A stretch of 51,221 bases of DNA from an uncultured Rhizobiaceae bacterium (GTDB lineage: Bacteria > Pseudomonadota > Alphaproteobacteria > Rhizobiales > Rhizobiaceae). The notes below the pieces were generated by a model. It saw only the letters and a list, made by a program, of their open reading frames with translations. It ran no database searches and had not been told where the DNA came from. A program made the translations under genes and the position numbers. The stretch is from positions 1-51,221 of the forward strand of contig CAMYMG010000022.1 of assembly GCA_947259295.1 (NCBI GenBank), read 5' to 3'. Numbering within the stretch: position 1 is the stretch's first letter; every line of letters begins with the position of its first letter. Shown here piece after piece: positions 8,929 through 18,546 of this stretch.

Positions 8929-9744
8929 TCAGTCCTTGAACAATGTCAGCCCGTGCTGCACCGACTGCCCGCCGTCTATTGGCAGGATCGCGCCGGTGAC
9001 ATATCTGCCGGCGCGGCTGCACAGATAGAGCGTTGCGCCGGCGATGTCATCGGGTGCGCCGATACGGCCGAGCGGCACATGGCTGCCGACCTTCTCAGCG
9101 CCTTCCTCGGTCGCCGTGGCAAAAGCCGTCATGCGGCTCTGGAAGGGTCCGGGCGCGAAAGCGTTGACGGTGATGCGCCGACCGGCCAGTTCGATCGCCA
9201 GCGTGCGGGTGAGATGGTGAACCGCGGCCTTCGAGGCGGTGTAGGAATAGGCATCGTCGGCCAGCGGTTGGGTTCCCATCACCGAGCCGAGGTTGATGAT
9301 GCGCGCCGGGTCGTCGTCGCTGGCGCCGGCGGCAAGCAGCGGCACCAGTTCGCGTGTCAGGTGGAACAGGCCGGTCACGTTGACCGCCAGCACCTTGTTC
9401 CAGCCCGAATAGGGAAACTTCTCGAACGGCGCGCCCCAGGACGTGCCGGCGTTGTTGAACAATATGTCGAGCCTGTCGGTCCGCGCTTTCACCTCGGCGG
9501 CAAGTGCCAGCACGCCTTCCTCGGTGGAGACATCGCCGGCAAAGCCCTCGGCCTTGCCCGGCGCGCCGAGCGCGCTGAGTTCGGCCGCTACCTTTTCGCA
9601 ATCCGCGCCCTTGCGGGAGGCGATCATCACCGTCGCACCGGCCCTGATCAGGGCTGTCGCGGCCATCCGGCCGATGCCGGTCGCGCCCCCTGTCACAAGC
9701 GCGGTCTTGCCGGCCACCGAAAACAGCTCTTCGAGGTAAGTCAT
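8929..9744 (-). CDS. Short-chain dehydrogenase/reductase (SDR)
   Basis: 271 residues starting at ATG 9744 (product MTYLEELFSV); upstream in-frame starts reach into the divergent promoter and are rejected. The Rossmann nucleotide motif is VTGGATGIGR, with NNAGTSW further on and the catalytic YSYTASKAAV (Tyr-x3-Lys). The C-terminal segment GRYVTGAILPIDGGQSVQHG is the usual SDR substrate-loop end. It is the first gene of the minus-strand acyl-CoA operon and would oxidise a hydroxyacyl-CoA or a related alcohol. It corresponds in position to LvaD of the levulinate pathway, which is a functional analogy only. Confidence 0.88.
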   Translation of the reverse strand: MTYLEELFSVAGKTALVTGGATGIGRMAATALIRAGATVMIASRKGADCEKVAAELSALGAPGKAEGFAGDVSTEEGVLALAAEVKARTDRLDILFNNAGTSWGAPFEKFPYSGWNKVLAVNVTGLFHLTRELVPLLAAGASDDDPARIINLGSVMGTQPLADDAYSYTASKAAVHHLTRTLAIELAGRRITVNAFAPGPFQSRMTAFATATEEGAEKVGSHVPLGRIGAPDDIAGATLYLCSRAGRYVTGAILPIDGGQSVQHGLTLFKD

Positions 9745-9841
9745 TCTGTCCGCCGTCCTCCCGACACCCGGTCGCGTTGACAATGTCACCGGAAGTACGG
9801 TCATCCTTGCCGCGGGTAAAGTGCCGGAGGAGAAAAGTCGA

Positions 9842-11080
<1,239 letters not shown>

Positions 11081-11151
11081 TCGCACCGCCCGTCGGAACC
11101 CGGGCTGCGTGCAGCCGTTGGCGATGCATCCCAACCGAGAGAGCTTTTCTG

Positions 11152-12180
11152 ATGACACTTCCCGACGACATGCAGGCGCTGGTCCTGAACAATGACGGTT
11201 TCGCGCTGAAATCGGACAGCGTGCTCGAAGCGCTCGATCCCTATGTCACGCTGACGCGCATCGGCGTGCCGCAGCCCGGCCCGAGCCAAGTTCTGGTCAA
11301 GGTGTCGCTCGCCTCCATCAACCCCTCCGACGTGATGTTCATCAAGGGGCAGTACGGCCAGCCGCGGGTGAAGGGCCAACCGGCCGGCTTCGAAGGGGTC
11401 GGAACCGTGGTCGCCGCCGGCGAGGCCGCAGCGCCGCTCGTCGGCAAACGCATCGCCTTCGCCACCGGCCAGTCCGGCTGGGGCTCGTGGGCCGACTATG
11501 CCATCGCCGAGGCCGGCGCCTGCATCCCGCTGATCGAGGGCGTGCGCGACGAGGACGGGGCGGCGCTAATCGTCAACCCGCTCACGGCGATCGCCATGTT
11601 CGGCATCGTGCGAGAGACGGGCGAAAAGGCCTTCGTCATGACCGCCGGCGCCAGCCAGCTGTCGAAGCTGATCCTCGAACTGGCGAAGGAGGCCGGCTAT
11701 CGCCCCATCGTCACGGTACGACGCGACGACCAGATCGAAGCGCTGAAAGCAGCTGGCGCGGTGCATGTCCTCAATGCCACGGCCGACGACTTCCACGAGA
11801 AGCTGCGCGAGGCCATGAAGGCTGAAAAGCCGCGCATCTTCCTCGATGCCGTCACCGGCTCTCTGGCTTCGGCGATCTTTGCGGCGATGCCGCGCGGTGC
11901 ACGCTGGATCGTCTACGGCCGCATGGATCTCGGCGACACGCAGATAGCCGAGCCCGGACAGCTGATCTTCATGAACAAGCGCATCGAAGGCTTCTGGCTG
12001 ACCGAATGGATGCGTCAGGCCGGGGAGCGACGCAAGGAAGCCGTCATCGAGGCGCAGACGCGTTTCGGCGACGGCCGCTGGAAAACCGACGTGACGGCCA
12101 TCGTGCCGCTCGCAGAAGCCATGGCGCGGGTGCCGGAAGAACTGGCAAAGCCCAACGGCAAGGTCTTCATCAAGCCCTAG
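11152..12180 (+). CDS. MDR-family zinc-independent quinone oxidoreductase / enoyl reductase
   Basis: 342 residues from ATG 11152; the frame is open earlier only as a shadow of the dehydrogenase gene. A GroES-like N-terminal domain holds LASINPSDVMFIKGQYG and KGQPAGFEGVGTVVAAG. A Rossmann domain follows (MTAGASQLSKLILELAKEAG), but the Cys/His zinc ligands of classical alcohol dehydrogenases are absent. NADPH-dependent reduction of an enone or quinone is most likely. It lies 71 bp downstream of the acyl-CoA dehydrogenase, on the same strand, and converges with the RND pump gene with a gap of only 15 bp. Confidence 0.87.
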   Translation: MTLPDDMQALVLNNDGFALKSDSVLEALDPYVTLTRIGVPQPGPSQVLVKVSLASINPSDVMFIKGQYGQPRVKGQPAGFEGVGTVVAAGEAAAPLVGKRIAFATGQSGWGSWADYAIAEAGACIPLIEGVRDEDGAALIVNPLTAIAMFGIVRETGEKAFVMTAGASQLSKLILELAKEAGYRPIVTVRRDDQIEALKAAGAVHVLNATADDFHEKLREAMKAEKPRIFLDAVTGSLASAIFAAMPRGARWIVYGRMDLGDTQIAEPGQLIFMNKRIEGFWLTEWMRQAGERRKEAVIEAQTRFGDGRWKTDVTAIVPLAEAMARVPEELAKPNGKVFIKP

Positions 12181-12195
12181 CCGCCGGACGCCCGC

Positions 12196-15100
12196 CTATT
12201 CGGCCGGGTTCATCTCGCCGGGGCCGGCGGCGTGGTCCAATTCCCGCTTCAGCCGCGCCTCGTTCTCGACATGCGGCGTCACGAAGCGGCCAAGCAGCAG
12301 ATAGGCAACCGGCGTCAGGAACAGCGTCGACAGCGTGGCAAGCCCCAGCCCACCGACGATCACCCAGCCGAGCGCGATGCGCGCCTCGGCGCCTGCGCCC
12401 GACGCCAGCACCAGCGGCAGGCCGCCGAGCACGGTGCAGATCATCGTCATCATCACCGGGCGGAGCCGGATGTTGGAGGCCTGCTCGATCGCTTCGCGCA
12501 CGCTCAGGCCGCGGTCGCGCAACTGGTTGGCGAACTCGACGATCAGGATGCCGTTCTTGGCCATGATGCCGACCAGCATCACCAGGCCGATCTGGCTATA
12601 GGCATTGAGGCTGGTGCCGGTCAGCAGCAGCGCGAACACCGCGCAGGCAAGGCCGAGCGGCACGGTCGCCATGATGATGATGGCGCTGACGAAGCTTTCG
12701 AACTGCGCGGCAAGCACCAGCAGGATGACGACCAGCGCGAAGGCGAAGATGGTCAGCATGCTCGAATTGCTTTCGCCGAGTGTCGCAGCCTCGGCCAGCG
12801 GTTCGATCCGCGCGCCGGGCGGCAGCAGCGGCTCCGCCACTTCCCTGGCGCGGGTCAGCGCGTCGCCCAGCGCAAAGCCGGGGCTGAGATTGGAGGTGAT
12901 GGCCACCGAGCGCAGCTGCTGTTCGCGTGACAGCGATGGCGGTACCGCCTGCTCGGTCAGCGTCGCGATCGTCGATAGCGGCACGAAGCGGCTGTCCGAC
13001 GTCTTGAGAAAAATGTTCTCGAGGTCGGTCGGATCGTTGATCGGGTTGGTCGTCGAGACCAGTTTCACCGCATAGCTGCGGTCGTCGATAAAGACGTCGT
13101 CGATCTCGCGCCCGTCGAGCATCGCTTGCACCGCTTCGGACAGGCCGCTGATGTCGATGCCGAGATCGGACGCCCGCTCGCGGTCGATTTTCACCGACAG
13201 CTGCGGTTGCGTCGCGTCGGTCGAGAGGCGCGGCTGCTGGAAGCCAGGGTCCTTCTCCATCTCGGCGACGATGTCGGTCGCCGCCTTGCCGAGGTCGGCA
13301 TAGCTGTTCGAACCGACGACCGCGAATTGCAGCCCGTTGCCGGCGCCGCGGATGCCAAGACTGTTGGGCGAGATTGGAAAGGCGCGTAGGCCGGGTACAT
13401 CGGTCAGATACTTGCTGATGTCGGCAGCAATCTCCTGCTGGGTGCGGGTGCGTTCGTCCCACGGCGCGAGCGACATTACCATGAAGCCGCTGTTGACAGA
13501 TCCGCCCGTGCCGGCGGCCGAAAAGGTGCTTTCGACCTCGCCCGACTCGCGCAGCGGCGTGATCAGATCCTCGATCCTGCGCATCTGCTGCGCCGTGTAG
13601 TCGAGGCTGACGCCCTGCGGCGCCGATATGCGCAGCATGGCGCGCGAGCGGTCCTCGGTCGGCGTCAGTTCCTGGCGGATCAGGCCGAAGGAGCCGTAGG
13701 CCGCCGCGGCAAACAGCACCGACACCAGGACGACGATCAACGGTGCGTCGAGGCAGACATGCAGGCAGCGCCGGTAAAGCTCGGACATCATGCCGCCAAA
13801 CCGGCCCATGACACCCGACTGCTTCTCCCCGGCATGCGAGGCCAGCATGCGCGAGGCGAGCATCGGGCAAAGCGTCAGCGCCACGATCGAGGACAGCAGC
13901 ACGGCCATCGCGAGCACGAAGCCGAACTCGCGGAACAGGCCGCCGGTCTGGCCGGGCAGGAAGGACAACGGGATGAAGACGGCGGCAAGCGTCGCCGTTG
14001 TCGCGATGACGGCGAAGAAGACTTCCTTGGTGCCGAGCACGGCTGCGGCGCGGGGCCCCATGCCCTCATTGCGCCGGCGTACGATGTTTTCCAGCACCAC
14101 GATGGCGTCGTCGACGACGATGCCCGTGGCCAAAACCAGCGCCAGCAGCGTCAGGATGTTGATCGAGAATCCGGCGAGATAGATCGCGGCGATCGTGCCG
14201 ATCAGCGCCACCGGCATGGCGAGACCCGGGATCAGCGTGGCGCGCCAGTCGAGCAGGAACAGGTAGATGATCAGCAGCACGATCGACACCGAGATGGCGA
14301 GCGCGATCTCGACCTCGTGCACGGCGCCGTTGACGAAAGTGGCGTCGTCGCTGGTCACCCTTATGCTGGTGCCGTCGGGCAGGTTCTGCTGGATGTCGGC
14401 GACTGCCTTGCGCACGCCGGCGGAGATCTCCAGCGTGTTCGACTGTGCCTGGCGGATGATGCCGAGCCCGATGCCGGTCTTGCCGTCGGAGCGCAGCGCC
14501 GAGCCGCCGGTGTCGGGGCCGAGCGTCACCGTCGAGACGTCGCCGAGGCGCGTGCGTTCGCCGATGATCAGGTTCTCGAAGGCCTCCGGGGTCGACACCG
14601 ACGCTGTGGCGCGCACAATGATGTTCTGGTCGTTGGTGGTAAGCGCGCCGGCCGGCGTGTCCATGGAGATGGAGCCGAGCGCGCGCGCCACGTCTGCGAC
14701 GGAGAATCCGAGGCTGGCGAGCTTCGCCTGGTTGATGTCGATGCGGAAGATCTTCTCGCGGTCACCATAGACCTGCACGTCGGCGACGCCCGGCACCGCC
14801 GACAGCGTGTCGAGCACCTGCTCCTCGACCAGAATGGTCATGTCCTCGACCGACATGGTGTTGGAGGTGACGGCAAGACGCAGCACAGCGTCGGAATTGG
14901 CGTCCGCCTTGACAATGCGTGGGGCGTCGGCGTCCTCGGGTAGCTGGTTCGCAATGCGCGAGACCGCGTCGCGCATGTCGGAGGCGGCGACGTTCAGGTC
15001 GACGCCGTCGTTGAACTCGACTGTGATGCGGGCCCGTCCGTAGGAAGAGGTCGACGAGATCGACTTGACGCCGGAGACGCGCGATACCGCACCCTCGATC

Positions 15101-15327
15101 ACCTCGGTCAGTTCGCGGCCGATCGATTCCGCCGAGGCGCCGCGATAATCGGCGGTCACGGTGATCACCGGCCGGTCGACGTCGGGCAGTTCGCGCACCT
15201 CGACGCCGAACAGGGCCGCAAGGCCCGCCACCACGATCAGCGTCGAGATGACGAAGGCAAGCACCGGCCGCCGTACGAACAGTGCGGTCATGCCGTGGTC
15301 GGAAGAGTCGTGACGGTTGCCGGCCAT
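12196..15327 (-). CDS. RND efflux pump inner-membrane transporter (HAE1-type)
   Basis: 1043 residues, the standard size. The N-terminal membrane segment follows ALFVRRPVLAFVISTLIVVA. The TM4 proton-relay motif reads GIVVDDAIVVLENIVRR, with the two adjacent Asp residues. Porter and funnel domains lie between, and a second membrane bundle starts with FVSAIIIMATVPLGLA and ends in LFLTPVAYLLLG. It begins 9 bp after the adaptor gene. An alternative start is Met13 (15291) but it has no ribosome site. No outer-membrane TolC homologue is encoded in the window. It would expel hydrophobic compounds from the inner membrane or periplasm. Confidence 0.93.
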   Translation of the reverse strand: MAGNRHDSSDHGMTALFVRRPVLAFVISTLIVVAGLAALFGVEVRELPDVDRPVITVTADYRGASAESIGRELTEVIEGAVSRVSGVKSISSTSSYGRARITVEFNDGVDLNVAASDMRDAVSRIANQLPEDADAPRIVKADANSDAVLRLAVTSNTMSVEDMTILVEEQVLDTLSAVPGVADVQVYGDREKIFRIDINQAKLASLGFSVADVARALGSISMDTPAGALTTNDQNIIVRATASVSTPEAFENLIIGERTRLGDVSTVTLGPDTGGSALRSDGKTGIGLGIIRQAQSNTLEISAGVRKAVADIQQNLPDGTSIRVTSDDATFVNGAVHEVEIALAISVSIVLLIIYLFLLDWRATLIPGLAMPVALIGTIAAIYLAGFSINILTLLALVLATGIVVDDAIVVLENIVRRRNEGMGPRAAAVLGTKEVFFAVIATTATLAAVFIPLSFLPGQTGGLFREFGFVLAMAVLLSSIVALTLCPMLASRMLASHAGEKQSGVMGRFGGMMSELYRRCLHVCLDAPLIVVLVSVLFAAAAYGSFGLIRQELTPTEDRSRAMLRISAPQGVSLDYTAQQMRRIEDLITPLRESGEVESTFSAAGTGGSVNSGFMVMSLAPWDERTRTQQEIAADISKYLTDVPGLRAFPISPNSLGIRGAGNGLQFAVVGSNSYADLGKAATDIVAEMEKDPGFQQPRLSTDATQPQLSVKIDRERASDLGIDISGLSEAVQAMLDGREIDDVFIDDRSYAVKLVSTTNPINDPTDLENIFLKTSDSRFVPLSTIATLTEQAVPPSLSREQQLRSVAITSNLSPGFALGDALTRAREVAEPLLPPGARIEPLAEAATLGESNSSMLTIFAFALVVILLVLAAQFESFVSAIIIMATVPLGLACAVFALLLTGTSLNAYSQIGLVMLVGIMAKNGILIVEFANQLRDRGLSVREAIEQASNIRLRPVMMTMICTVLGGLPLVLASGAGAEARIALGWVIVGGLGLATLSTLFLTPVAYLLLGRFVTPHVENEARLKRELDHAAGPGEMNPAE

Positions 15328-15336
15328 GATCGCTGC

Positions 15337-16518
15337 CTAGGTGCCGCTGCCGGACGCAGCGGGTGCAAGGGCGCCGGTATCGGGCGGCGGGGCGTTCCGG
15401 TTGGACGCGATCAGCAGTTCGGCACCGTCGCGAACCACATGCACGCCCTCGGTCACCACGCTGTCGCCCTCGGCCAGCTCTGCCGAGACAAGTACGCTTT
15501 CGGTGTTGCGCTGGACGATCCGTACCGAAACCCGTTCGGCCCTGCCGTCGCGCACAGCCCAGACGAAGGCGCCGTCGGTGCCCCACTGGATGGCCAGCGG
15601 ATCGACGGACGGATAGGTGTCGCCCGGAAATTTCATGGTGACCTGAAAGGACATGCCGGGCCGCAGCGTGTCGCCTGCATTGTCTAGCTTGGCCTGGACG
15701 AGCAATGTGCGGCTGTCCTCGTCGAGGCGGTTGTCGACGGCGCTGACGGTGCCCTGCAGCACTTCGTTGGGCCGCGCGATCGGCGTGGCGGCGAGCGGCG
15801 AGCCGACGGAGATGCCGCTGGCGTAGCGTTCCGGTACCCAGAAATCGACGATGATGGTGGAGCGGTCTTCGATGGTGACGATTGCGGTCTGCGTGGTCAC
15901 GTAATTACCGGCCTCGACCGGCAGGATACCGACGATGCCCGAGATCGGCGTCACGATCGAGCGGCGCTCCAGGGCAAGTTCGGAATCGCGCAGCGCCAGC
16001 CGCGCATTGCTGAGCGCCAGGTCGGCATCGGTGACCTGAACGGCGGTCACGGTGTTGGAGGACCTCAGCGCCGTGACACGGTCCATTCGCGCCTGCGCGT
16101 CTTCGAGGCCGATCCTCGCCCTGTCGACGGCAATTTCCTCGGCCTCGGAGTCAAGCCGCGCGATGACGTCGCCTTTGGCGATCCGCTGGCCGGATTCGAC
16201 CAGGATCTCGGTCAGCCGGCCGTTGGTGTACGGGTTGACGGTGACCGACTTGTTGGCGCGGCCGGTGCCGATTGCCGAAAGCTTGTCGTTGATCGTCGCA
16301 ACGGAAACCGGCGCGATGACTACCGGGGTCTGCGGACCTCGCTGCCGTGCCGAACCGCCGCCTCCGGAGGGCTTTTCGGCCGTAGCGATCGCCGCATGGG
16401 CCCAATCCATTCCCCATGACGCCAGAATGTCGGGGGCGCCGGGAAAGAACTTCACCCAGGCCAGAGCCGCGGCGACGAGAAGCACCAGCACGACGAGGAA
16501 CTGTTTCCAGGCAGCCAT
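15337..16518 (-). CDS. RND efflux periplasmic adaptor (membrane fusion protein)
   Basis: 393 residues. A single N-terminal membrane segment (FLVVLVLLVAAALAWVKFF) anchors it, with no lipobox Cys. The lipoyl half-motifs surround a helical hairpin (TEILVESGQRIAKGDVIARL near residue 110), and a beta-barrel domain ends the protein (RVSVRIVQRNTESVLVS). It bridges the RND pump to an outer-membrane channel that is not encoded nearby. It is the first gene of the two-gene efflux operon. An unusual nested inverted repeat lies about 50-100 bp upstream. Confidence 0.92.
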   Translation of the reverse strand: MAAWKQFLVVLVLLVAAALAWVKFFPGAPDILASWGMDWAHAAIATAEKPSGGGGSARQRGPQTPVVIAPVSVATINDKLSAIGTGRANKSVTVNPYTNGRLTEILVESGQRIAKGDVIARLDSEAEEIAVDRARIGLEDAQARMDRVTALRSSNTVTAVQVTDADLALSNARLALRDSELALERRSIVTPISGIVGILPVEAGNYVTTQTAIVTIEDRSTIIVDFWVPERYASGISVGSPLAATPIARPNEVLQGTVSAVDNRLDEDSRTLLVQAKLDNAGDTLRPGMSFQVTMKFPGDTYPSVDPLAIQWGTDGAFVWAVRDGRAERVSVRIVQRNTESVLVSAELAEGDSVVTEGVHVVRDGAELLIASNRNAPPPDTGALAPAASGSGT

Positions 16519-16568
16519 TCACACTCCAGAAGTCGAGGGCGCCGATGCGCCGAAAAGTGAGTAGTTGA

Positions 16569-16621
16569 GCCTGCGCCGCAGGAATCCTCACCATGTCTTA
16601 TGACAATTCCGCAGCGCAGGC
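16569..16621 (-). promoter_or_regulatory. Nested inverted repeat upstream of the efflux operon (candidate operator)
   Basis: Outer arms at about 16569-16585 and 16606-16621 pair over some 16 bases (left arm starts GCCTGCGCCGCAGG). The centre contains the perfect short repeat TGTC-TTAT-GACA at 16594-16605, a size and symmetry common for TetR-type operators. It lies 51-103 bp upstream of the adaptor start. It could be an operator for a regulator encoded elsewhere, or a stem-loop after the RpiR gene, which ends at 16672 on the same strand. Confidence 0.45.
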
Positions 16622-16671
16622 GCACCCAGTTTATCATTAAATCTAGGTAAGGTGGATAGGTCGCCTGAGAC

Positions 16672-17508
16672 CTAAGCCGTTGTTTGTCGGAGATTTTCCA
16701 TTTCCCGTATGCGCCGCGTGCTGTCCGGCTCCAGGTGGCGGGTCAGTTCGCCGACAAGCGTCTCGGCGAGGACGAAGAGGGCGGCCGACGAATCCCAGGG
16801 CGAGGGCGCCCCGGTGCGCCCCGCAATGGTGTGGCGGGCAAAGCGGGCGATGGGCGACAGCCACTGGTCGGTGAAAAGCACGATCTGCACGCCCCGTGCC
16901 TGTGCGGTCTCGGCAAGCCGCAGCAGGCTGTCCTGGTAGCGCCTGATGTCGAAAACCAGCAGGACGTCGCGCCTATCCATGTCGATCAGCCGGTCGCGCC
17001 AGTTGCTCTCCTGGCCCGCCAGGTGAATGACATTGGGTCTGATGATGGCAAGATGCGCCGCCATGTATCGCGCCACGGGATCGGTGAAGCGCCCGCCGAT
17101 CAGCATGACCTTCGACCGCGGATTGGCGAGCAGTGCCACGATGTCGGCGATCTGGCGTTCGGAGACATGACTGAAGGTGGCGCGGATGTTGTCGAGCGTC
17201 GCCTCCAGACTTGCCGACAGGGCGCCGTCGGGCCTTGGCAGGTGGGTGGCGCGAAAATCCGGCGACTGCAGTTGCGCAGCCAGTTCGTTCTGCAATGCCG
17301 CCTGGAATTCCGGGTAGTTGGCGAAGCCGATCCTCGCCACGAAGCGCAATATGGTCGGCGAACTGACGCCGGCCGCCTGCGAGAACTCGGCTACGGTCTT
17401 CAGGCCGATCAGCGGGTAACTGGCGACGAGCGTCTGCGCGGCGCGCCGTTCGCCTGCCGGCATCGCGTCGATACGCTCTGCGATCGTCTCCGAAATGCTG
17501 CTTGCCAT
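16672..17508 (-). CDS. MurR/RpiR-family transcriptional regulator (HTH + SIS)
   Basis: 278 residues from ATG 17508, chosen for the GGAGAAGGAACC sequence just upstream; longer in-frame starts would cross the divergent promoter. The N-terminal HTH_6 helix-turn-helix is seen in VAEFSQAAGVSSPTILRFV (about residues 48-66). A SIS sugar-isomerase-like ligand domain follows (VMLIGGRFTDPVARYMAAHL, then VLLVFDIRRYQDSLLRLA). It diverges from the hydrolase/ligase/dehydrogenase genes that follow and is the probable regulator of that pathway. The pump genes lie downstream on its own strand, so it might also affect them. Confidence 0.9.
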   Translation of the reverse strand: MASSISETIAERIDAMPAGERRAAQTLVASYPLIGLKTVAEFSQAAGVSSPTILRFVARIGFANYPEFQAALQNELAAQLQSPDFRATHLPRPDGALSASLEATLDNIRATFSHVSERQIADIVALLANPRSKVMLIGGRFTDPVARYMAAHLAIIRPNVIHLAGQESNWRDRLIDMDRRDVLLVFDIRRYQDSLLRLAETAQARGVQIVLFTDQWLSPIARFARHTIAGRTGAPSPWDSSAALFVLAETLVGELTRHLEPDSTRRIREMENLRQTTA

Positions 17509-17571
17509 GGTTCCTTCTCCGCGGCGATCGGGGTTGCCCCGGCAGTCTTGCCTAAGCAACAGGAAAGGGGT

Positions 17572-17607
17572 TTGACAAAGCCGCTGAAGGCGTATGAAAT
17601 CATTCAT
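17572..17607 (+). promoter_or_regulatory. Promoter with overlapping palindrome, candidate RpiR operator
   Basis: TTGACA at 17572-17577 is a consensus -35 element, and TATGAA at 17593-17598 is a weak -10 after a 15-bp spacer. The -10 overlaps the perfect inverted repeat ATGAA-ATCA-TTCAT (17594-17607). The site lies 8 bp before the ATG at 17616 in the intergenic space shared with the divergent RpiR gene, so repression of the catabolic genes by RpiR is plausible. Confidence 0.5.
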
Positions 17608-17615
17608 GAGGGTCG

Positions 17616-18467
17616 ATGAAAACAAAAATCGTATCATACGGTACGGCGTCGCCTGAAACGGCGAGCATGGAACCCACGCAGCAGGGCGAGACTCTTGGGC
17701 GAGAGCCGGTCCGCGTTACCAACCGCGGTGGCGCCTCTGCCTATGTGCTGCTTTGCGACCATGCCTCGAACTGGCTGCCGGCCGCCTACGGCACGCTCGG
17801 CCTAGATGTCTCCGACATGAGCCGCCACATCGCCTGGGACCCCGGCGCGCTGCCGGTGGCCGCCGCAATGGCCGAGGCGCTCGACGCGCCGCTCGTCGAA
17901 TCCGGCGTCTCGCGGCTCTTGATCGACTGCAACCGGCCGCTCGACGCGCACGACCTCATTCCGGCGGTCAGCGAGATCTTCGAGATCCCGGGCAACGCAG
18001 AGCTGTCGGCCTACGAGAGAAAGCAGCGCATCGCGCTTTCCTGGACGCCCTTCCACGACGCCATCGAGGCGGTAGTCGAGGAACGCCTCGCACGCCGCCA
18101 GCCGACCGTGCTGGTTTCGATCCACTCCTTCACACCGATCTATCGCGGCAAGAGCCGGCCTTGGGAGATCGGCATCATCCACGACGACGACCGGCGCGTC
18201 GCCGACCCGCTGGTCGCGGCATTGCGCGAAGTGCCCGGCGTCACCGTCGGCGTCAACGAACCCTATTCGCCGGCCGACCGGGTCTACTTCACGCTGGAGC
18301 GCCATGCGCGCTCGCGGGGCCAACCCTGCGCGATGATCGAGATCCGCAACGACGAGATTGCCGACGCGGCGGGCCAGCGCAAATGGGCCGACCGGCTCGG
18401 GGGGATGTTTTCGCGCCTCGAACCGCTATGGTCGGGCGCGGCGGGGACGGGAAAGCCGGCGGCCTGA
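17616..18467 (+). CDS. N-formylglutamate amidohydrolase-family hydrolase
   Basis: 283 residues. The first metal motif VLLCDHASNWLP and the later VSIHSFTPIYRGKSRPWE belong to the N-formylglutamate amidohydrolase family (zinc, peptidase-14 fold). In histidine catabolism this enzyme (HutG) hydrolyses N-formylglutamate, but no hut genes are here. The neighbours, a glutamine-synthetase-like ligase and two dehydrogenases, suggest a hydrolase acting on a gamma-glutamyl amide or glutamyl derivative, an inference. The start at 17616 has GAGGG only 4 nt away; Met18 at 17667 is a possible alternative. A second, less related family member lies at 35550. Confidence 0.88.
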   Translation: MKTKIVSYGTASPETASMEPTQQGETLGREPVRVTNRGGASAYVLLCDHASNWLPAAYGTLGLDVSDMSRHIAWDPGALPVAAAMAEALDAPLVESGVSRLLIDCNRPLDAHDLIPAVSEIFEIPGNAELSAYERKQRIALSWTPFHDAIEAVVEERLARRQPTVLVSIHSFTPIYRGKSRPWEIGIIHDDDRRVADPLVAALREVPGVTVGVNEPYSPADRVYFTLERHARSRGQPCAMIEIRNDEIADAAGQRKWADRLGGMFSRLEPLWSGAAGTGKPAA

Positions 18468-18546
18468 GCCGGCGCGAATTTCTTCGGCGACCCTGCGGTC
18501 GCCGGTCACGAATTGGACGCCAGGCGGCGTAGCGGAGTGGAAAAGC

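Noticed and set aside
17509..17637. 43-residue N-terminal extension of the RpiR gene
   Set aside because: It would overlap the divergent promoter and ribosome site, and the product MASSISETIAERID is the family's usual start.
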